DNA of 52,746 nucleotides from an uncultured Oscillospiraceae bacterium (GTDB lineage Bacteria; Bacillota; Clostridia; Oscillospirales; Oscillospiraceae), in the NCBI GenBank assembly GCA_948616425.1, contig CAPGBJ010000029.1:1-52746 (forward strand), read 5' to 3'. A model generated the notes under the pieces. The model saw only the letters and a program-made list of their open reading frames with translations, did no database searches and was not told the origin of the DNA. Below, piece after piece: positions 16,622 through 25,043 of the stretch (position 1 is its first letter; every line of letters begins with the position of its first letter). The position numbers and the translations under genes are program-made.

Positions 16622-18076
16622 ATGAACATGAAGGAAGAGGAGCTTATCAGCTGGATTGAGAGGGACAGAGAGGACTATGTAGCCGCATCCAGCGCAATCT
16701 GGGACTACGCCGAGACCTGCTTTCAGGAGCGGAAATCGGCAGAACTGCTGGCCGCCCTATTGGAGAAAAACGGCTTCCAGGTACAGCGGGGCGCGGCAGG
16801 TTTGGAGACTGCCTTTGTGGCTCAGGCGGGATCGGGCGCGCCGGTAATCAGCTTTTTAGGGGAGTATGACGCCCTTCCGGCCCTGAGTCAGAAGGCGGGG
16901 CAGACCCGGCACGACCCCATTCAGGAGGGGGCGCCGGGCCACGGCTGTTGCCACCACATCCTGGGGACAGGCGCGTTAGCTGCGGCGGTGGCGCTGAAGC
17001 GGTACATGGAGAGACACGGCCTGGGCGGGACTGTGCGCTACTACGGCTGCCCTGCGGAAGAGGGGGGCGCTGGAAAGATATATATGGCGCAAGCGGGACT
17101 CTTTGACGACACCGCCTGTGCCATTACCTGGCATCCCTGCGATGACAACAATGTGTGGTCCATGAACTTTATGGCCATTCAAAATCTGCGGATCCGCTTC
17201 TATGGGGTAGCGGCTCACTCCGCATCCCAGGGGCACTTGGGGCGGAATGCTCTGGAGGCTACAGAGCTGACTGGGGTGGGCTCCAATTATCTGCGGGGAC
17301 ATGTGGAACGGGATGTGTGCATCAACTATGCGGTGACCAACGCAGGTGGGCCTGCGCCCAATGTGATTCAGGACTACGCTGAGATGGTTTACAATATCCG
17401 GGCTTACACCCATCAAAAGGCGGTGGACGCAGCCCGGTGGGTGGAGGAAATTGCTCGGGGCGCCGCCATGATGAGCCGCACCCGGGTGGAGGTGCGCTAC
17501 GAGGGCGGTCTGTCAGAGCTGATCCCCAACCGCACCTTGGAACGTATCGCATACAACAAGTTCCTGGAGGTGGGGGCGACCCCCTATACCCAGGAGGACT
17601 TGGACTTCTGTGCCGAGATACACAAATCCTTCCCCGCTGGAGCCGAGGAGAGCACTTGCAGCAATTTGCAGTACCTCTATGGTAAGACGGCGCAGGTGCT
17701 GATTCCCCAGATTCAGGGGAAGGTAATCAATGATGTGATCTACCCCTACACTGAGATTCCTCACGCCAAGTATGGCTCCACCGACGTGTGCGATGTGAGC
17801 TGGTTTACCCCCACGGTGCAGGTGACGACGGCCTGCTACGCCAAGGATACGCCGGGTCATTCCTGGCAGCAGGTGGCTCAGGGGAAACGGCCGCTGTGTT
17901 ACAGCGGGATGTTGACCGCGGCCAAGATTATGGCGCTTACTGGAGCCCAGCTGCTGGAGGACCCCCAGGCGGTGGCGGCTATGCGTCAGGAATTTGACCA
18001 AGCCATGGAGGGCAGGGTCTATGAGTGCCCCCTGACCCGAGAGATGTTGGACAATCCAGGAGGGGCCGCGCTGTAG
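16622..18076 (+). CDS. M20 family amidohydrolase, AbgB-like
   Basis: A 484-residue metal-dependent amidohydrolase/peptidase of the M20 family, closest in feel to AbgB (aminobenzoyl-glutamate hydrolase subunit B). Metal-site motifs are GEYDALPALSQ (about 80-90), GHGCCHHILG (about 108-117, where AbgB usually has GHGCGHN), GCPAEEGGAGK (about 145-155) and WHP; the dimerisation/lid domain has GVAAHSAS. It lacks a signal peptide, so it acts in the cytoplasm on an imported substrate. By position between the importer and the Amadori kinase it probably cleaves an amide bond in the imported compound, for example an acyl-amino acid or a glycated dipeptide. The substrate is not readable from sequence. 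Confidence 0.88.
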   Translation: MNMKEEELISWIERDREDYVAASSAIWDYAETCFQERKSAELLAALLEKNGFQVQRGAAGLETAFVAQAGSGAPVISFLGEYDALPALSQKAGQTRHDPIQEGAPGHGCCHHILGTGALAAAVALKRYMERHGLGGTVRYYGCPAEEGGAGKIYMAQAGLFDDTACAITWHPCDDNNVWSMNFMAIQNLRIRFYGVAAHSASQGHLGRNALEATELTGVGSNYLRGHVERDVCINYAVTNAGGPAPNVIQDYAEMVYNIRAYTHQKAVDAARWVEEIARGAAMMSRTRVEVRYEGGLSELIPNRTLERIAYNKFLEVGATPYTQEDLDFCAEIHKSFPAGAEESTCSNLQYLYGKTAQVLIPQIQGKVINDVIYPYTEIPHAKYGSTDVCDVSWFTPTVQVTTACYAKDTPGHSWQQVAQGKRPLCYSGMLTAAKIMALTGAQLLEDPQAVAAMRQEFDQAMEGRVYECPLTREMLDNPGGAAL

Positions 18077-18094
18077 TGAAAGGGAGGAAGCGGT

Positions 18095-18988
18095 ATGATT
18101 AAGCTGTTGGGGCTGGGGGACAATGTCTGTGACGTATATCTGAACACCCAAACGATGTATCCGGGCGGGCAGGCGCTGAATGTTGCGGTATATGCCGGTC
18201 AACTGGGGGCACAGGCGGATTTTATGGGGGTGTTTGGCCGGGACCGAGTGGCGGAACACGTCCAGAATACCCTGCGGGACAAGGGAATTGGATTTGCCCA
18301 CTGCCGGTCTTATGACGGAGAGAACGGCTTTGCTCTGGTCACGTTGGAGAAGGGGGACCGGGTCTTCAAAGGGAGCAACCGGGGTGGAGTGATTCAAGAG
18401 CACCCCATCTTCCTGGATAGAGAGGATCTGGAGTATGTGGCGGACTTTCAGCTTATTCACACCTCTAACAACGGCTTTACTGATGACCTGCTGCCTGCCC
18501 TGCATCGGACGCCTGCTCTGCTCAGCTATGACTTTTCCTACCGATGGAGGGAGGAGGAACGGCTGGAACGGGTGTGTCCTTATTTGGACTTCGCCTTTCT
18601 CTCCTGCGGCGAGTTGAGTGCCGAGGAGACCCAGTCGCTGTGTGGCCGCCTGCATGATAAGGGATGCGAGGTAGTCACTGCCACCAGAGGGGGAGAAGGG
18701 GCCATTGTTTTTGACGGCAGGCGCTTTTATTATCAAAAACCAGATCTGGTTCCGGCGTTGGATACCATGGGGGCAGGAGACAGTTTTGCTGCGGCTATGC
18801 TGGTGGGGATTCTGAAGAGGCTGGAGGGCATGGAAAGCAGCGCCTGGGACTGCCAGGAGGTCCGGGCGGAGATCTTGCCGCCGGCCCTGAGAGAGGCGGC
18901 AGCCTTTGCGGCCAGGACCTGTCTGGTCCATGGTGCCTTTGGATGCGGCGCGCCAGCGCCGAAGAATTTGACGGACCGCGCCCTGTGA
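18095..18988 (+). CDS. frlD: PfkB-family sugar kinase, fructoselysine 6-kinase-like
   Basis: A 297-residue ribokinase-fold kinase. Its start (LLGLGDNVCDVYLNTQTMYP, then GGQALNVAVYAGQLGA) and the middle segments DRVFKGSNRGGV and LSYDFSYRW closely resemble FrlD, which phosphorylates fructoselysine at C6; FraD (fructose-asparagine kinase) is a close alternative. The catalytic base is Asp229 in DTMGAGDSF (223-231), the standard PfkB signature. Its product would be the substrate of the SIS deglycase at 22991-23989, which completes the two-step Amadori route. It lies 18 bp after the AbgB-like gene behind a strong GGGAGG site. Compared with FrlD it has an extra insertion after the catalytic motif (about residues 242-270). 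Confidence 0.8.
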   Translation: MIKLLGLGDNVCDVYLNTQTMYPGGQALNVAVYAGQLGAQADFMGVFGRDRVAEHVQNTLRDKGIGFAHCRSYDGENGFALVTLEKGDRVFKGSNRGGVIQEHPIFLDREDLEYVADFQLIHTSNNGFTDDLLPALHRTPALLSYDFSYRWREEERLERVCPYLDFAFLSCGELSAEETQSLCGRLHDKGCEVVTATRGGEGAIVFDGRRFYYQKPDLVPALDTMGAGDSFAAAMLVGILKRLEGMESSAWDCQEVRAEILPPALREAAAFAARTCLVHGAFGCGAPAPKNLTDRAL

Positions 18989-19040
18989 AAGGGAGATGGA
19001 CTGGGGGACTGTTCAGAAGAACTCCTCCCTGCCTGAAGCA

Positions 19041-19064
19041 TGATGTTATATGATGATATATAAA
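19041..19064 (+). promoter_or_regulatory. AT-rich inverted repeat before the hydantoinase genes
   Basis: The largest gap inside the operon (137 bp) contains TTATAT (19046-19051) and ATATAA (19058-19063) in inverted orientation. The TTATATG half-site (19046-19052) equals one in the operon leader (10954-10960), and GATGTTAT (19042-19049) equals part of the motif after the regulator's promoter (24086-24093). It may be an internal operator or promoter. Confidence 0.35.
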
Positions 19065-19125
19065 CGCGAGCAGCCGGAGAGGAGAGACATCCGGTACTGC
19101 GGAAAAACTGACGAGGTGAAATCGT

Positions 19126-21189
19126 ATGTCGTATATGATTGGCGTTGACGTTGGAGGAACCTTTACCGATTTCTCCGTCTTCAACCAGGAGACCGGAGAG
19201 CTGTTTCATTACAAGGACAGCTCCACACCCGCAGACCCGTCCCAGGCCATTGTGAAGGGAATACAGGATGTGCTGAAGATCAAACAGGCCAGCCCGGAGG
19301 AGGTGACCTATCTGGCCCATGGGACCACGGTTGGAACCAATGCCCTGATTGAGAAAAAGGGGGTGCGTCTGGGCCTGATTACCACAAAAGGGTTTAAAGA
19401 TCTGATGGAGATTGGAACGCAGCGCCGGCCCTCCCTGTATAATCTCCGGGCGCAGAAGCCCTATCCCCTCATTCCCTCCGGATTGAACCGTACGGTTACC
19501 GAACGCATCCGCTATGACGGCAGTATAGAAACGCCTCTGGACGAGGAGGAGACCCGCCAAGTGGTGCGGGAACTGAAGGAACAGGGAGTGGATGCCATCG
19601 CAGTGTGTACCCTGTTTTCCTTTATGAATCCAATCCATGAGCTGCGCATTGAGGAGATCATTCGGGAGGAGTTCCCCGGGGCGTATGTCACGCTCTCCAG
19701 CAAACTGGCGCCTGAGTTTCGTGAGTACAGCCGCATGAGCACCACGGTGATGAACAGCTATCTGGGACCGGTCATGGAACAGTATGTCAACCATTTCCGC
19801 ACTTCGATTGAGGAAATCGGCATCCGGGTGGAACCCTATGTGACCCAGTCCAACGGCTCTATTATCTCCATCAAAGAGACCATCGACTGTCCTATTAAAA
19901 CCGCTCTGTCCGGGCCCTCTGCCGGTGTGATTGCCGCCGCTTTTATTGGAAAGCAGTGTGACGCAGACAAGATCATCACCTTTGACATGGGCGGCACTAG
20001 CGCGGACATCTCCCTGATTGAGAACTACACCCCCCAGGTGTCCAATGAGCGGGAGGTAGAAGGATACCCGGCCCGCATCCCCATGATCAATATTATTACC
20101 ATTGGGGCGGGAGGCGGCTCTATTGCCAGGATTGACGATGGAGGTGCGCTGAAGGTGGGGCCCAAGAGCGCCGGAGCCTCCCCGGGGCCGGCCTGCTATA
20201 TGAGGGGCGGCGAGGAGCCCTGTGTTACCGACGCCAACATAGTTCTGGGTAAGCTCAATCAGAAAAAAATTCTGGGCGGACGGATGGATGTGGATATTGA
20301 ACTGGCCAGAAGAGCCATCCAGGAGAGAATCTGTGACCACTCCGGTCTGGATCTAAAGCGGGCGGCCAACGGCATCATTACTGTGGTCAACTCCAACATG
20401 GTCCGGGCTATCCGCAGCGTGTCGGTGGAGAAGGGCTACGACGTGCGGGAGTTCAGCCTAATGGCCTTTGGAGGAGCCGGCCCCCTCCACGCCTGCGAGG
20501 TGGCCCAGGAGCTGGGGATGCGGGAGGTGCTGATCCCGCCCCACCCAGGTACGCTGTGCTCCCTGGGTCTGCTGCTGGCCGATACCAAGTTTGACCTGTC
20601 CCGGACCAAAGTGATGCGGGGCGCGCCGGAAAATCTGGAGGCCATCAATGAACAGTTTGCCCAGATGGTAGAACAGGGTACCGCTTTGCTGGACAAGGAG
20701 GGGGTCCCCGCGGAGCGCCGCAGCTTTACCTTCTTTGTGGATATGCGCTACCAGCGGCAGAACTTTGAAATCAGCATTCCGGTGGCCTCTGGAACGCTGA
20801 CTCCGGAAACTCTGGACAGGGCTCTGGCTAGCTTCCACGCGGAACATAAGCGCAGTTATGGCTACTGTAAGGAGGAGGCTGAGGTACAGTTTGTCAGCTA
20901 CCGGGTGTCCACCGTGGGCATCATTGACAAACCCAATCTGCTCCCTGTACCTCTCCAGCCGGAGGCCGCCCCTCCCCAGGCGATTGAGGTGCGTCAGGTT
21001 CTGTTCCAGGGCCAGGAGGACTATGTGGAAACCCCTGTCTATCAGCGGGAGAGCTTTGTACCTGGGCAGTCCATTCCAGGCCCTTGTATCTGCGAACAGA
21101 TGGACACCACTCTGGTGGTGCCCGGAGGCTGGACCATCTATGTGGATGGCTACCACAATCTGAAGATCCATAACGATGAGGTGATATGA
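19126..21189 (+). CDS. Hydantoinase/oxoprolinase family protein, HyuA-type subunit
   Basis: A 687-residue ATP-dependent subunit of the hydantoinase A / N-methylhydantoinase / 5-oxoprolinase family. The actin-like ATP fold is marked by GVDVGGTFTD (6-15) and FDMGGTSAD (286-294), with AHGTTVGTNALIEKKG between them and FGGAGPLHA further on. The family opens five-membered cyclic amides (hydantoins, 5-oxoproline) at the cost of ATP, or carboxylates ketones in the acetone carboxylase branch. The ATG at 19126 has GAGGTGAAA as ribosome site. Partnered with the HyuB-type gene one base downstream. In this operon the natural suggestion is opening of a lactam ring in a cyclised Amadori or pyroglutamyl compound; that is inference. 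Confidence 0.9.
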   Translation: MSYMIGVDVGGTFTDFSVFNQETGELFHYKDSSTPADPSQAIVKGIQDVLKIKQASPEEVTYLAHGTTVGTNALIEKKGVRLGLITTKGFKDLMEIGTQRRPSLYNLRAQKPYPLIPSGLNRTVTERIRYDGSIETPLDEEETRQVVRELKEQGVDAIAVCTLFSFMNPIHELRIEEIIREEFPGAYVTLSSKLAPEFREYSRMSTTVMNSYLGPVMEQYVNHFRTSIEEIGIRVEPYVTQSNGSIISIKETIDCPIKTALSGPSAGVIAAAFIGKQCDADKIITFDMGGTSADISLIENYTPQVSNEREVEGYPARIPMINIITIGAGGGSIARIDDGGALKVGPKSAGASPGPACYMRGGEEPCVTDANIVLGKLNQKKILGGRMDVDIELARRAIQERICDHSGLDLKRAANGIITVVNSNMVRAIRSVSVEKGYDVREFSLMAFGGAGPLHACEVAQELGMREVLIPPHPGTLCSLGLLLADTKFDLSRTKVMRGAPENLEAINEQFAQMVEQGTALLDKEGVPAERRSFTFFVDMRYQRQNFEISIPVASGTLTPETLDRALASFHAEHKRSYGYCKEEAEVQFVSYRVSTVGIIDKPNLLPVPLQPEAAPPQAIEVRQVLFQGQEDYVETPVYQRESFVPGQSIPGPCICEQMDTTLVVPGGWTIYVDGYHNLKIHNDEVI

Positions 21190-21190
21190 G

Positions 21191-22930
21191 ATGGTCAGAA
21201 AGATTGACACCGTGACAGTGGAGGTTGTCCGCAACCTGCTTATGTCCATCGCGGAGGAGACCTATGGCATCATTGTCCGCAGTGCCTACTCCACCAATAT
21301 GAAGGAGCGGCGGGACGTGTGTACCGCTGTCATCGACCCAGACGGCAACAGCGTGGCCCAGGTGGAGAGTCTGGCCGCCCTGCTGGGCTCTATGCTGAGC
21401 GTGGTCCCCAATATCTATGAGAAATTTGGCCGGGAGAACGTGAAGCCGGGGGATATGTTTATTGCCAACGACCCCTATCACGGTGGAGGAAACCATCTGC
21501 CCGACGTGGTGATTGCGGCCCCCGCCTTTGCCGGGGACAAGCTGGTGGGCTGGATTGCCAATATCGCGCATCACTCCGACATTGGGGGCAAGGTGCCTGG
21601 CTCCACATCTGGCGACGCAGACAGTATTTTCCAGGAGGGGCTGCGTATCCCGGTGATTCGTATTCGGGAGGGAGGACAGCTGCTGGACAGTGTGATGGAC
21701 CTGCTGCTGGATAACACCCGGGTTCCCCAGGAGCGGGAGGGAGACCTAACTGCCCAGATGTCGGCCAATCTCATTGGGGTGCAGCGTATCCAAGAGGCAT
21801 ATGCCCGCTACGGCGATGTGTTGATTGGCTGTATGGATGAGCTGGTGACCTACTCGGAACGACGGGTCCGGGCGGTGGTGTCCACCTTGCCCGATGGGGA
21901 GTACTGCTACACCGACTATGTGGACGGCTGCGGCGACAAGTATCCCGACCCGCTGCCGATCCAGGTGAAGGTGACCATAGCGGGAGACGATTTGACGGTG
22001 GATTTCACCGGTACGGCCAGCCAGATTAAGGCCCCTATCAACGTCCCCTACCCCTGTACGAAGGCGGCGGTATTTTTCTCGGTGAAAGCACTGATGGGGG
22101 ACGACATCCCCGCAAACGAGGGCATTAACCGGGCAATCCGGATCATCGCCCCCAAGGGCTGTATCGTGAATCCCACTGAACCCAGTCCCATTGGGGCCCA
22201 GATTGACTGCCAGCAGCGGATTCCTGATGCCATCTTTGGGGCTTTGGCCTCCGTGTTCCCAGACCGGGTGGTGACCGCTGGCAACGGGGCCTGTACGACT
22301 ACCATACTGGCGGGGGATGGAGCCATTGGGACAGACAGCGTATTTATTTTCCACGAAGTCATTGCCGGGGGCAGTGGGGCCAGTCTGCGCTATGATGGTC
22401 TGTCCGGCGTCCAGGTCAATATGACAAATACCTCCAATATGCCGATTGAGGCCACCGAGATGGAGTTTACTAAAATTCTGGCCCGGAGATATGAGCTGAT
22501 GGAGGACACTGGCGGACCGGGGGAGTTACGGGGAGGACTTGGTATCCAGCGGGAGCTGGAGGTGCTTCAGGATGATGTGCTGTATACCGGGCTGGGTGAT
22601 CGGCACAGATTTCACCCCTGGGGCCTGGCCGGAGGCAAAGAGGGGGCGTCAGGGGCCTTCTACCGGGTGTCCGCGGCTGACGGCAGCATTGCCAAAATGG
22701 GGCACAAGACGACCAGCCTCCCCCTGCGCAAGGGGGATGTGATCCGTGTGATTACCCCAGGGGCGGGCGGCTACGGCAGTCCAAAGAGACGTCCGGCAGA
22801 AAAGGTATTGCAGGATGTGATGGAGAAGAAGGTGTCCATCCAGGCGGCCCGTGAGGAGTATGGCGTGGTGATTCGGAGCGACGGGGGACACCTGGAAATT
22901 GATTGGCCAGCCACGCAGGAGCTGCGGTAG
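21191..22930 (+). CDS. Hydantoinase/oxoprolinase family protein, HyuB-type subunit
   Basis: A 579-residue second subunit of the hydantoinase/oxoprolinase complex. Family motifs include IAEETYGIIVRSAYSTN near the start, FIANDPYHGGGNHLPD (about 94-109), DFTGTASQIKAPINVPY, and the C-terminal RFHPWGLAGGKEGASG and TPGAGGYGSPKRR. It starts one base after the HyuA stop, so both subunits are made together. This type of subunit binds the cyclic substrate while HyuA uses ATP. N-methylhydantoinase, hydantoin racemase-linked and 5-oxoprolinase members cannot be told apart by eye. Confidence 0.9.
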   Translation: MVRKIDTVTVEVVRNLLMSIAEETYGIIVRSAYSTNMKERRDVCTAVIDPDGNSVAQVESLAALLGSMLSVVPNIYEKFGRENVKPGDMFIANDPYHGGGNHLPDVVIAAPAFAGDKLVGWIANIAHHSDIGGKVPGSTSGDADSIFQEGLRIPVIRIREGGQLLDSVMDLLLDNTRVPQEREGDLTAQMSANLIGVQRIQEAYARYGDVLIGCMDELVTYSERRVRAVVSTLPDGEYCYTDYVDGCGDKYPDPLPIQVKVTIAGDDLTVDFTGTASQIKAPINVPYPCTKAAVFFSVKALMGDDIPANEGINRAIRIIAPKGCIVNPTEPSPIGAQIDCQQRIPDAIFGALASVFPDRVVTAGNGACTTTILAGDGAIGTDSVFIFHEVIAGGSGASLRYDGLSGVQVNMTNTSNMPIEATEMEFTKILARRYELMEDTGGPGELRGGLGIQRELEVLQDDVLYTGLGDRHRFHPWGLAGGKEGASGAFYRVSAADGSIAKMGHKTTSLPLRKGDVIRVITPGAGGYGSPKRRPAEKVLQDVMEKKVSIQAAREEYGVVIRSDGGHLEIDWPATQELR

Positions 22931-22990
22931 GACCGGAGTGGCGGGGCGCACTGCGCTCTATATCAAGGAAAAGAAAGGAAGCAATTGGAT

Positions 22991-23989
22991 ATGATAACAG
23001 GAATGCAGGAAGTCATAGACGTCATGACGAAGGCAAAGGCCGATTTGGATAAGAACGGTGGACTGAAACAGGTGGTATTTGTGGCCTGTGGCGGTTCCCT
23101 GATCTCCTCTTATCCCGCGCGCTACCTTCTGGATCAAGAGGGGTCTATCCGTGTCCAAGCCTATAACAGCAGTGAATTTGTCAATGCCACACCTAAAAAT
23201 ATTGACAAGAATACTCTGGTAATCGGGACTTCTACCAAAGCTACCCCGGAAACGGTGGAGGCGCTGCAGAGGGCAAAGGAGAGGGGGGCGGTGACCATCG
23301 GACTGTCCGGCTTTGCCGACTCCCTCACCGCACAGACAGCCCACTACTATATCACCTATTACCACGCAGATGAGTGGTATCAAGAGCCCGGTTTGGTTCA
23401 CTGCAACAGCCAGGGAACTGCTCTGAAGCTCGCCTTCTGGCTTCTGAAGGAGTATGACCATTACGCCGATTATGACAAGGCGATGGAGGCATTCGAGCAG
23501 ATGCCCGAAATTTATGGGCGCGCTTATCAGAAGGTCAAGGCAGATGCGGCCAAGTTTGCCATGACCTATAAGGATGATGTGATCTGGAACGTAATGAGCA
23601 GCGGCGCAGCCTGGGAGGTGTCCTATGCCGACGCGTTCTGCTTCTTCCAGGAGATGCAGACTGTCCACTGTGTGCCGATTCATGCCGGTGAATATTTCCA
23701 TGGGGCCTTTGAGACCTGTGACAAGGACCTGGCAATCCTCCTGTTCAAAAGCGTGGGCCGTACCCGCCCCCTGGATGAGCGGGCAGAACGTTTTCTAGAG
23801 AAATTTGGCGGGCACCACTGGATTATTGACGCAGAGGAATTGGGGATGGGCCAGCTGGACCCCAGCGTGGGCGAGTATTTTAACGCCATGATGATGCACC
23901 CTATTTCGAAACAGTTTATCTCTGCTATGGCTGATATTAGAATGCATCCGATGAGTTATCGCAGGTACATGTGGAAATTTGAGTATTAA
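22991..23989 (+). CDS. frlB: SIS-domain deglycase, fructoselysine-6-phosphate deglycase-like
   Basis: An SIS-fold sugar-phosphate enzyme of 332 residues. It resembles FrlB/FraB, which split a 6-phosphofructosyl-amine into glucose 6-phosphate and the amine. Visible family features are VVFVACGGSLISS near the start (first SIS subdomain), IGTSTKATPETVEAL (sugar-phosphate loop), HAGEYFHGAFE in the second subdomain and the C-terminal end SYRRYMWKFEY. ATG 22991 was chosen; TTG 22985, two codons upstream, is closer to AAAGGA (22974-22979) and may be used instead. It is the last gene of the operon and is followed by a terminator. The exact Amadori amine (lysine, asparagine, other) is open. Confidence 0.8.
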   Translation: MITGMQEVIDVMTKAKADLDKNGGLKQVVFVACGGSLISSYPARYLLDQEGSIRVQAYNSSEFVNATPKNIDKNTLVIGTSTKATPETVEALQRAKERGAVTIGLSGFADSLTAQTAHYYITYYHADEWYQEPGLVHCNSQGTALKLAFWLLKEYDHYADYDKAMEAFEQMPEIYGRAYQKVKADAAKFAMTYKDDVIWNVMSSGAAWEVSYADAFCFFQEMQTVHCVPIHAGEYFHGAFETCDKDLAILLFKSVGRTRPLDERAERFLEKFGGHHWIIDAEELGMGQLDPSVGEYFNAMMMHPISKQFISAMADIRMHPMSYRRYMWKFEY

Positions 23990-23998
23990 ATGAAGCAA

Positions 23999-24024
23999 GG
24001 CCGGCCGTCTGGCCGGCCGTTTTT
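23999..24024 (+). terminator. Rho-independent terminator of the Amadori operon
   Basis: A perfect 8-bp GC stem (23999-24006 with 24011-24018), loop GTCT, then G and five T. It starts 9 bp after the deglycase stop. Confidence 0.92.
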
Positions 24025-24045
24025 ATCAGCTGAGACAGGAAGAGC

Positions 24046-24074
24046 TTGTTCTTCTCTTCAATTTTTGGTATAAT
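24046..24074 (+). promoter_or_regulatory. Promoter of the HutC/GntR regulator gene
   Basis: TTGTTC (24046-24051), 17-base spacer, TATAAT (24069-24074) with an extended TGG before the -10. The predicted start is near 24081, giving a leader of about 80 bases. Confidence 0.7.
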
Positions 24075-24085
24075 TAGTTAAATAG

Positions 24086-24100
24086 GATGTTATGATATCA
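24086..24100 (+). promoter_or_regulatory. Candidate autoregulatory operator
   Basis: GATGTTATGATATCA contains the perfect palindrome TGATATCA (24093-24100) and the word GTTATGAT shared with the operon leader at 10934-10941. It sits just after the predicted transcription start, as does the operon copy, which fits repression by the encoded GntR protein. Confidence 0.4.
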
Positions 24101-24159
24101 GTTTGCCAAGAGATATTGTGACGTTTTATTATGAATGAAGATGGAAACGAGGGATCAGG

Positions 24160-24885
24160 GTGCAGAACGCTTTGAATCACAACTGCATTGTACCGCTTTA
24201 CGCTCAAATTGTGGAGCAGTTGAAGCAGGACATTGAGAGCGGGGTATACAGCAAGGACGGGCGGCTGCCCACAGAGGCGGAACTGTCGGCGGAATATGGG
24301 GTTAGCCGAATTACCATTCGCCGCGCGGTGGAAGAGTTGGTCAATCAGAGTCTGGTGGAGAAACGGCAGGGAAAGGGGACCTTTATCTGTGCGCCCAAGT
24401 TGACGCGCCAGCTGGATGGCCCTATGAGTTTTACAGAGATGTGTGCGGCCAACGGTCTGAAAGCCAGGGCAAAGCTGCTGGATGCCGGAATCAGCAGCCC
24501 AAGCAGTCTGGATGTGCGGGAGGCGCTGGGGCTGAAAGAGGGAGAGCCGGCAGTTCGTATCCGCCGCCTGCGCTATGCAGGTGATCGCCCCCTGGTTCTA
24601 GAGGACAACTTCTATCCCTTGGAGTACTCCTACTTACTGTCAATAGATTTGGAAAATGATTCCATTTACCGATATTTACAGCAGGAGAAGGGAATTGAAT
24701 TGAGGCGTACGACGATGCGCCTGAGTATTGTGCGGGCGGATGTGAAATTGGCTAAGTTGCTGCAGGTCTCCCGAAATACTCCACAGTTGGAGATGAAAGG
24801 CCGGGTAATCCGTCTGGATGGACAGACGGTCCACTCCAGTTATCAGGTGGGGTATGGAGAAAACTTCGAGTTTATTGTGCGCTGA
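24160..24885 (+). CDS. GntR-family (HutC subfamily) transcriptional regulator
   Basis: A 241-residue regulator. N-terminal winged helix (about residues 8-75) with LPTEAELSAEYGVSRITIRR and EKRQGKGTFI, then a UTRA ligand-binding domain (about 95-235) of the HutC type. The start is GTG 24160-24162 behind GAGGG (24149-24153); no in-frame ATG is available upstream. HutC-type regulators FrlR and FraR control fructoselysine and fructose-asparagine genes in other bacteria, usually with the phosphorylated Amadori product as inducer, so this is the probable repressor of the 11009-23989 operon. Confidence 0.9.
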   Translation: MQNALNHNCIVPLYAQIVEQLKQDIESGVYSKDGRLPTEAELSAEYGVSRITIRRAVEELVNQSLVEKRQGKGTFICAPKLTRQLDGPMSFTEMCAANGLKARAKLLDAGISSPSSLDVREALGLKEGEPAVRIRRLRYAGDRPLVLEDNFYPLEYSYLLSIDLENDSIYRYLQQEKGIELRRTTMRLSIVRADVKLAKLLQVSRNTPQLEMKGRVIRLDGQTVHSSYQVGYGENFEFIVR

Positions 24886-24988
24886 ACATATGGATTGAGA
24901 GGATCTGTTGGGCCGAATGGAGGAACATAGCGATTGGGAACTTGGGCGGGATTGAACGAAAAGGGAGGAACACAGGCGGCGCGATGAG

Positions 24989-25021
24989 CAATGGCCCCAG
25001 ACCATAGGTCTGGGGCCATTG
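24989..25021. terminator. Bidirectional hairpin between convergent genes
   Basis: A perfect 15-bp stem (24989-25003 with 25007-25021), loop ATA. It lies between the plus-strand regulator and the minus-strand flavodoxin-ferredoxin gene. Only a weak T-rich stretch follows on the plus strand. Confidence 0.75.
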
Positions 25022-25043
25022 GCTTGTTTCAAAAACACAGAGA

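Noticed and set aside
18733..20340. A 535-codon open frame antisense to the kinase and hydantoinase genes
   Set aside because: No ribosome site or family resemblance; the plus-strand genes are clear family members.
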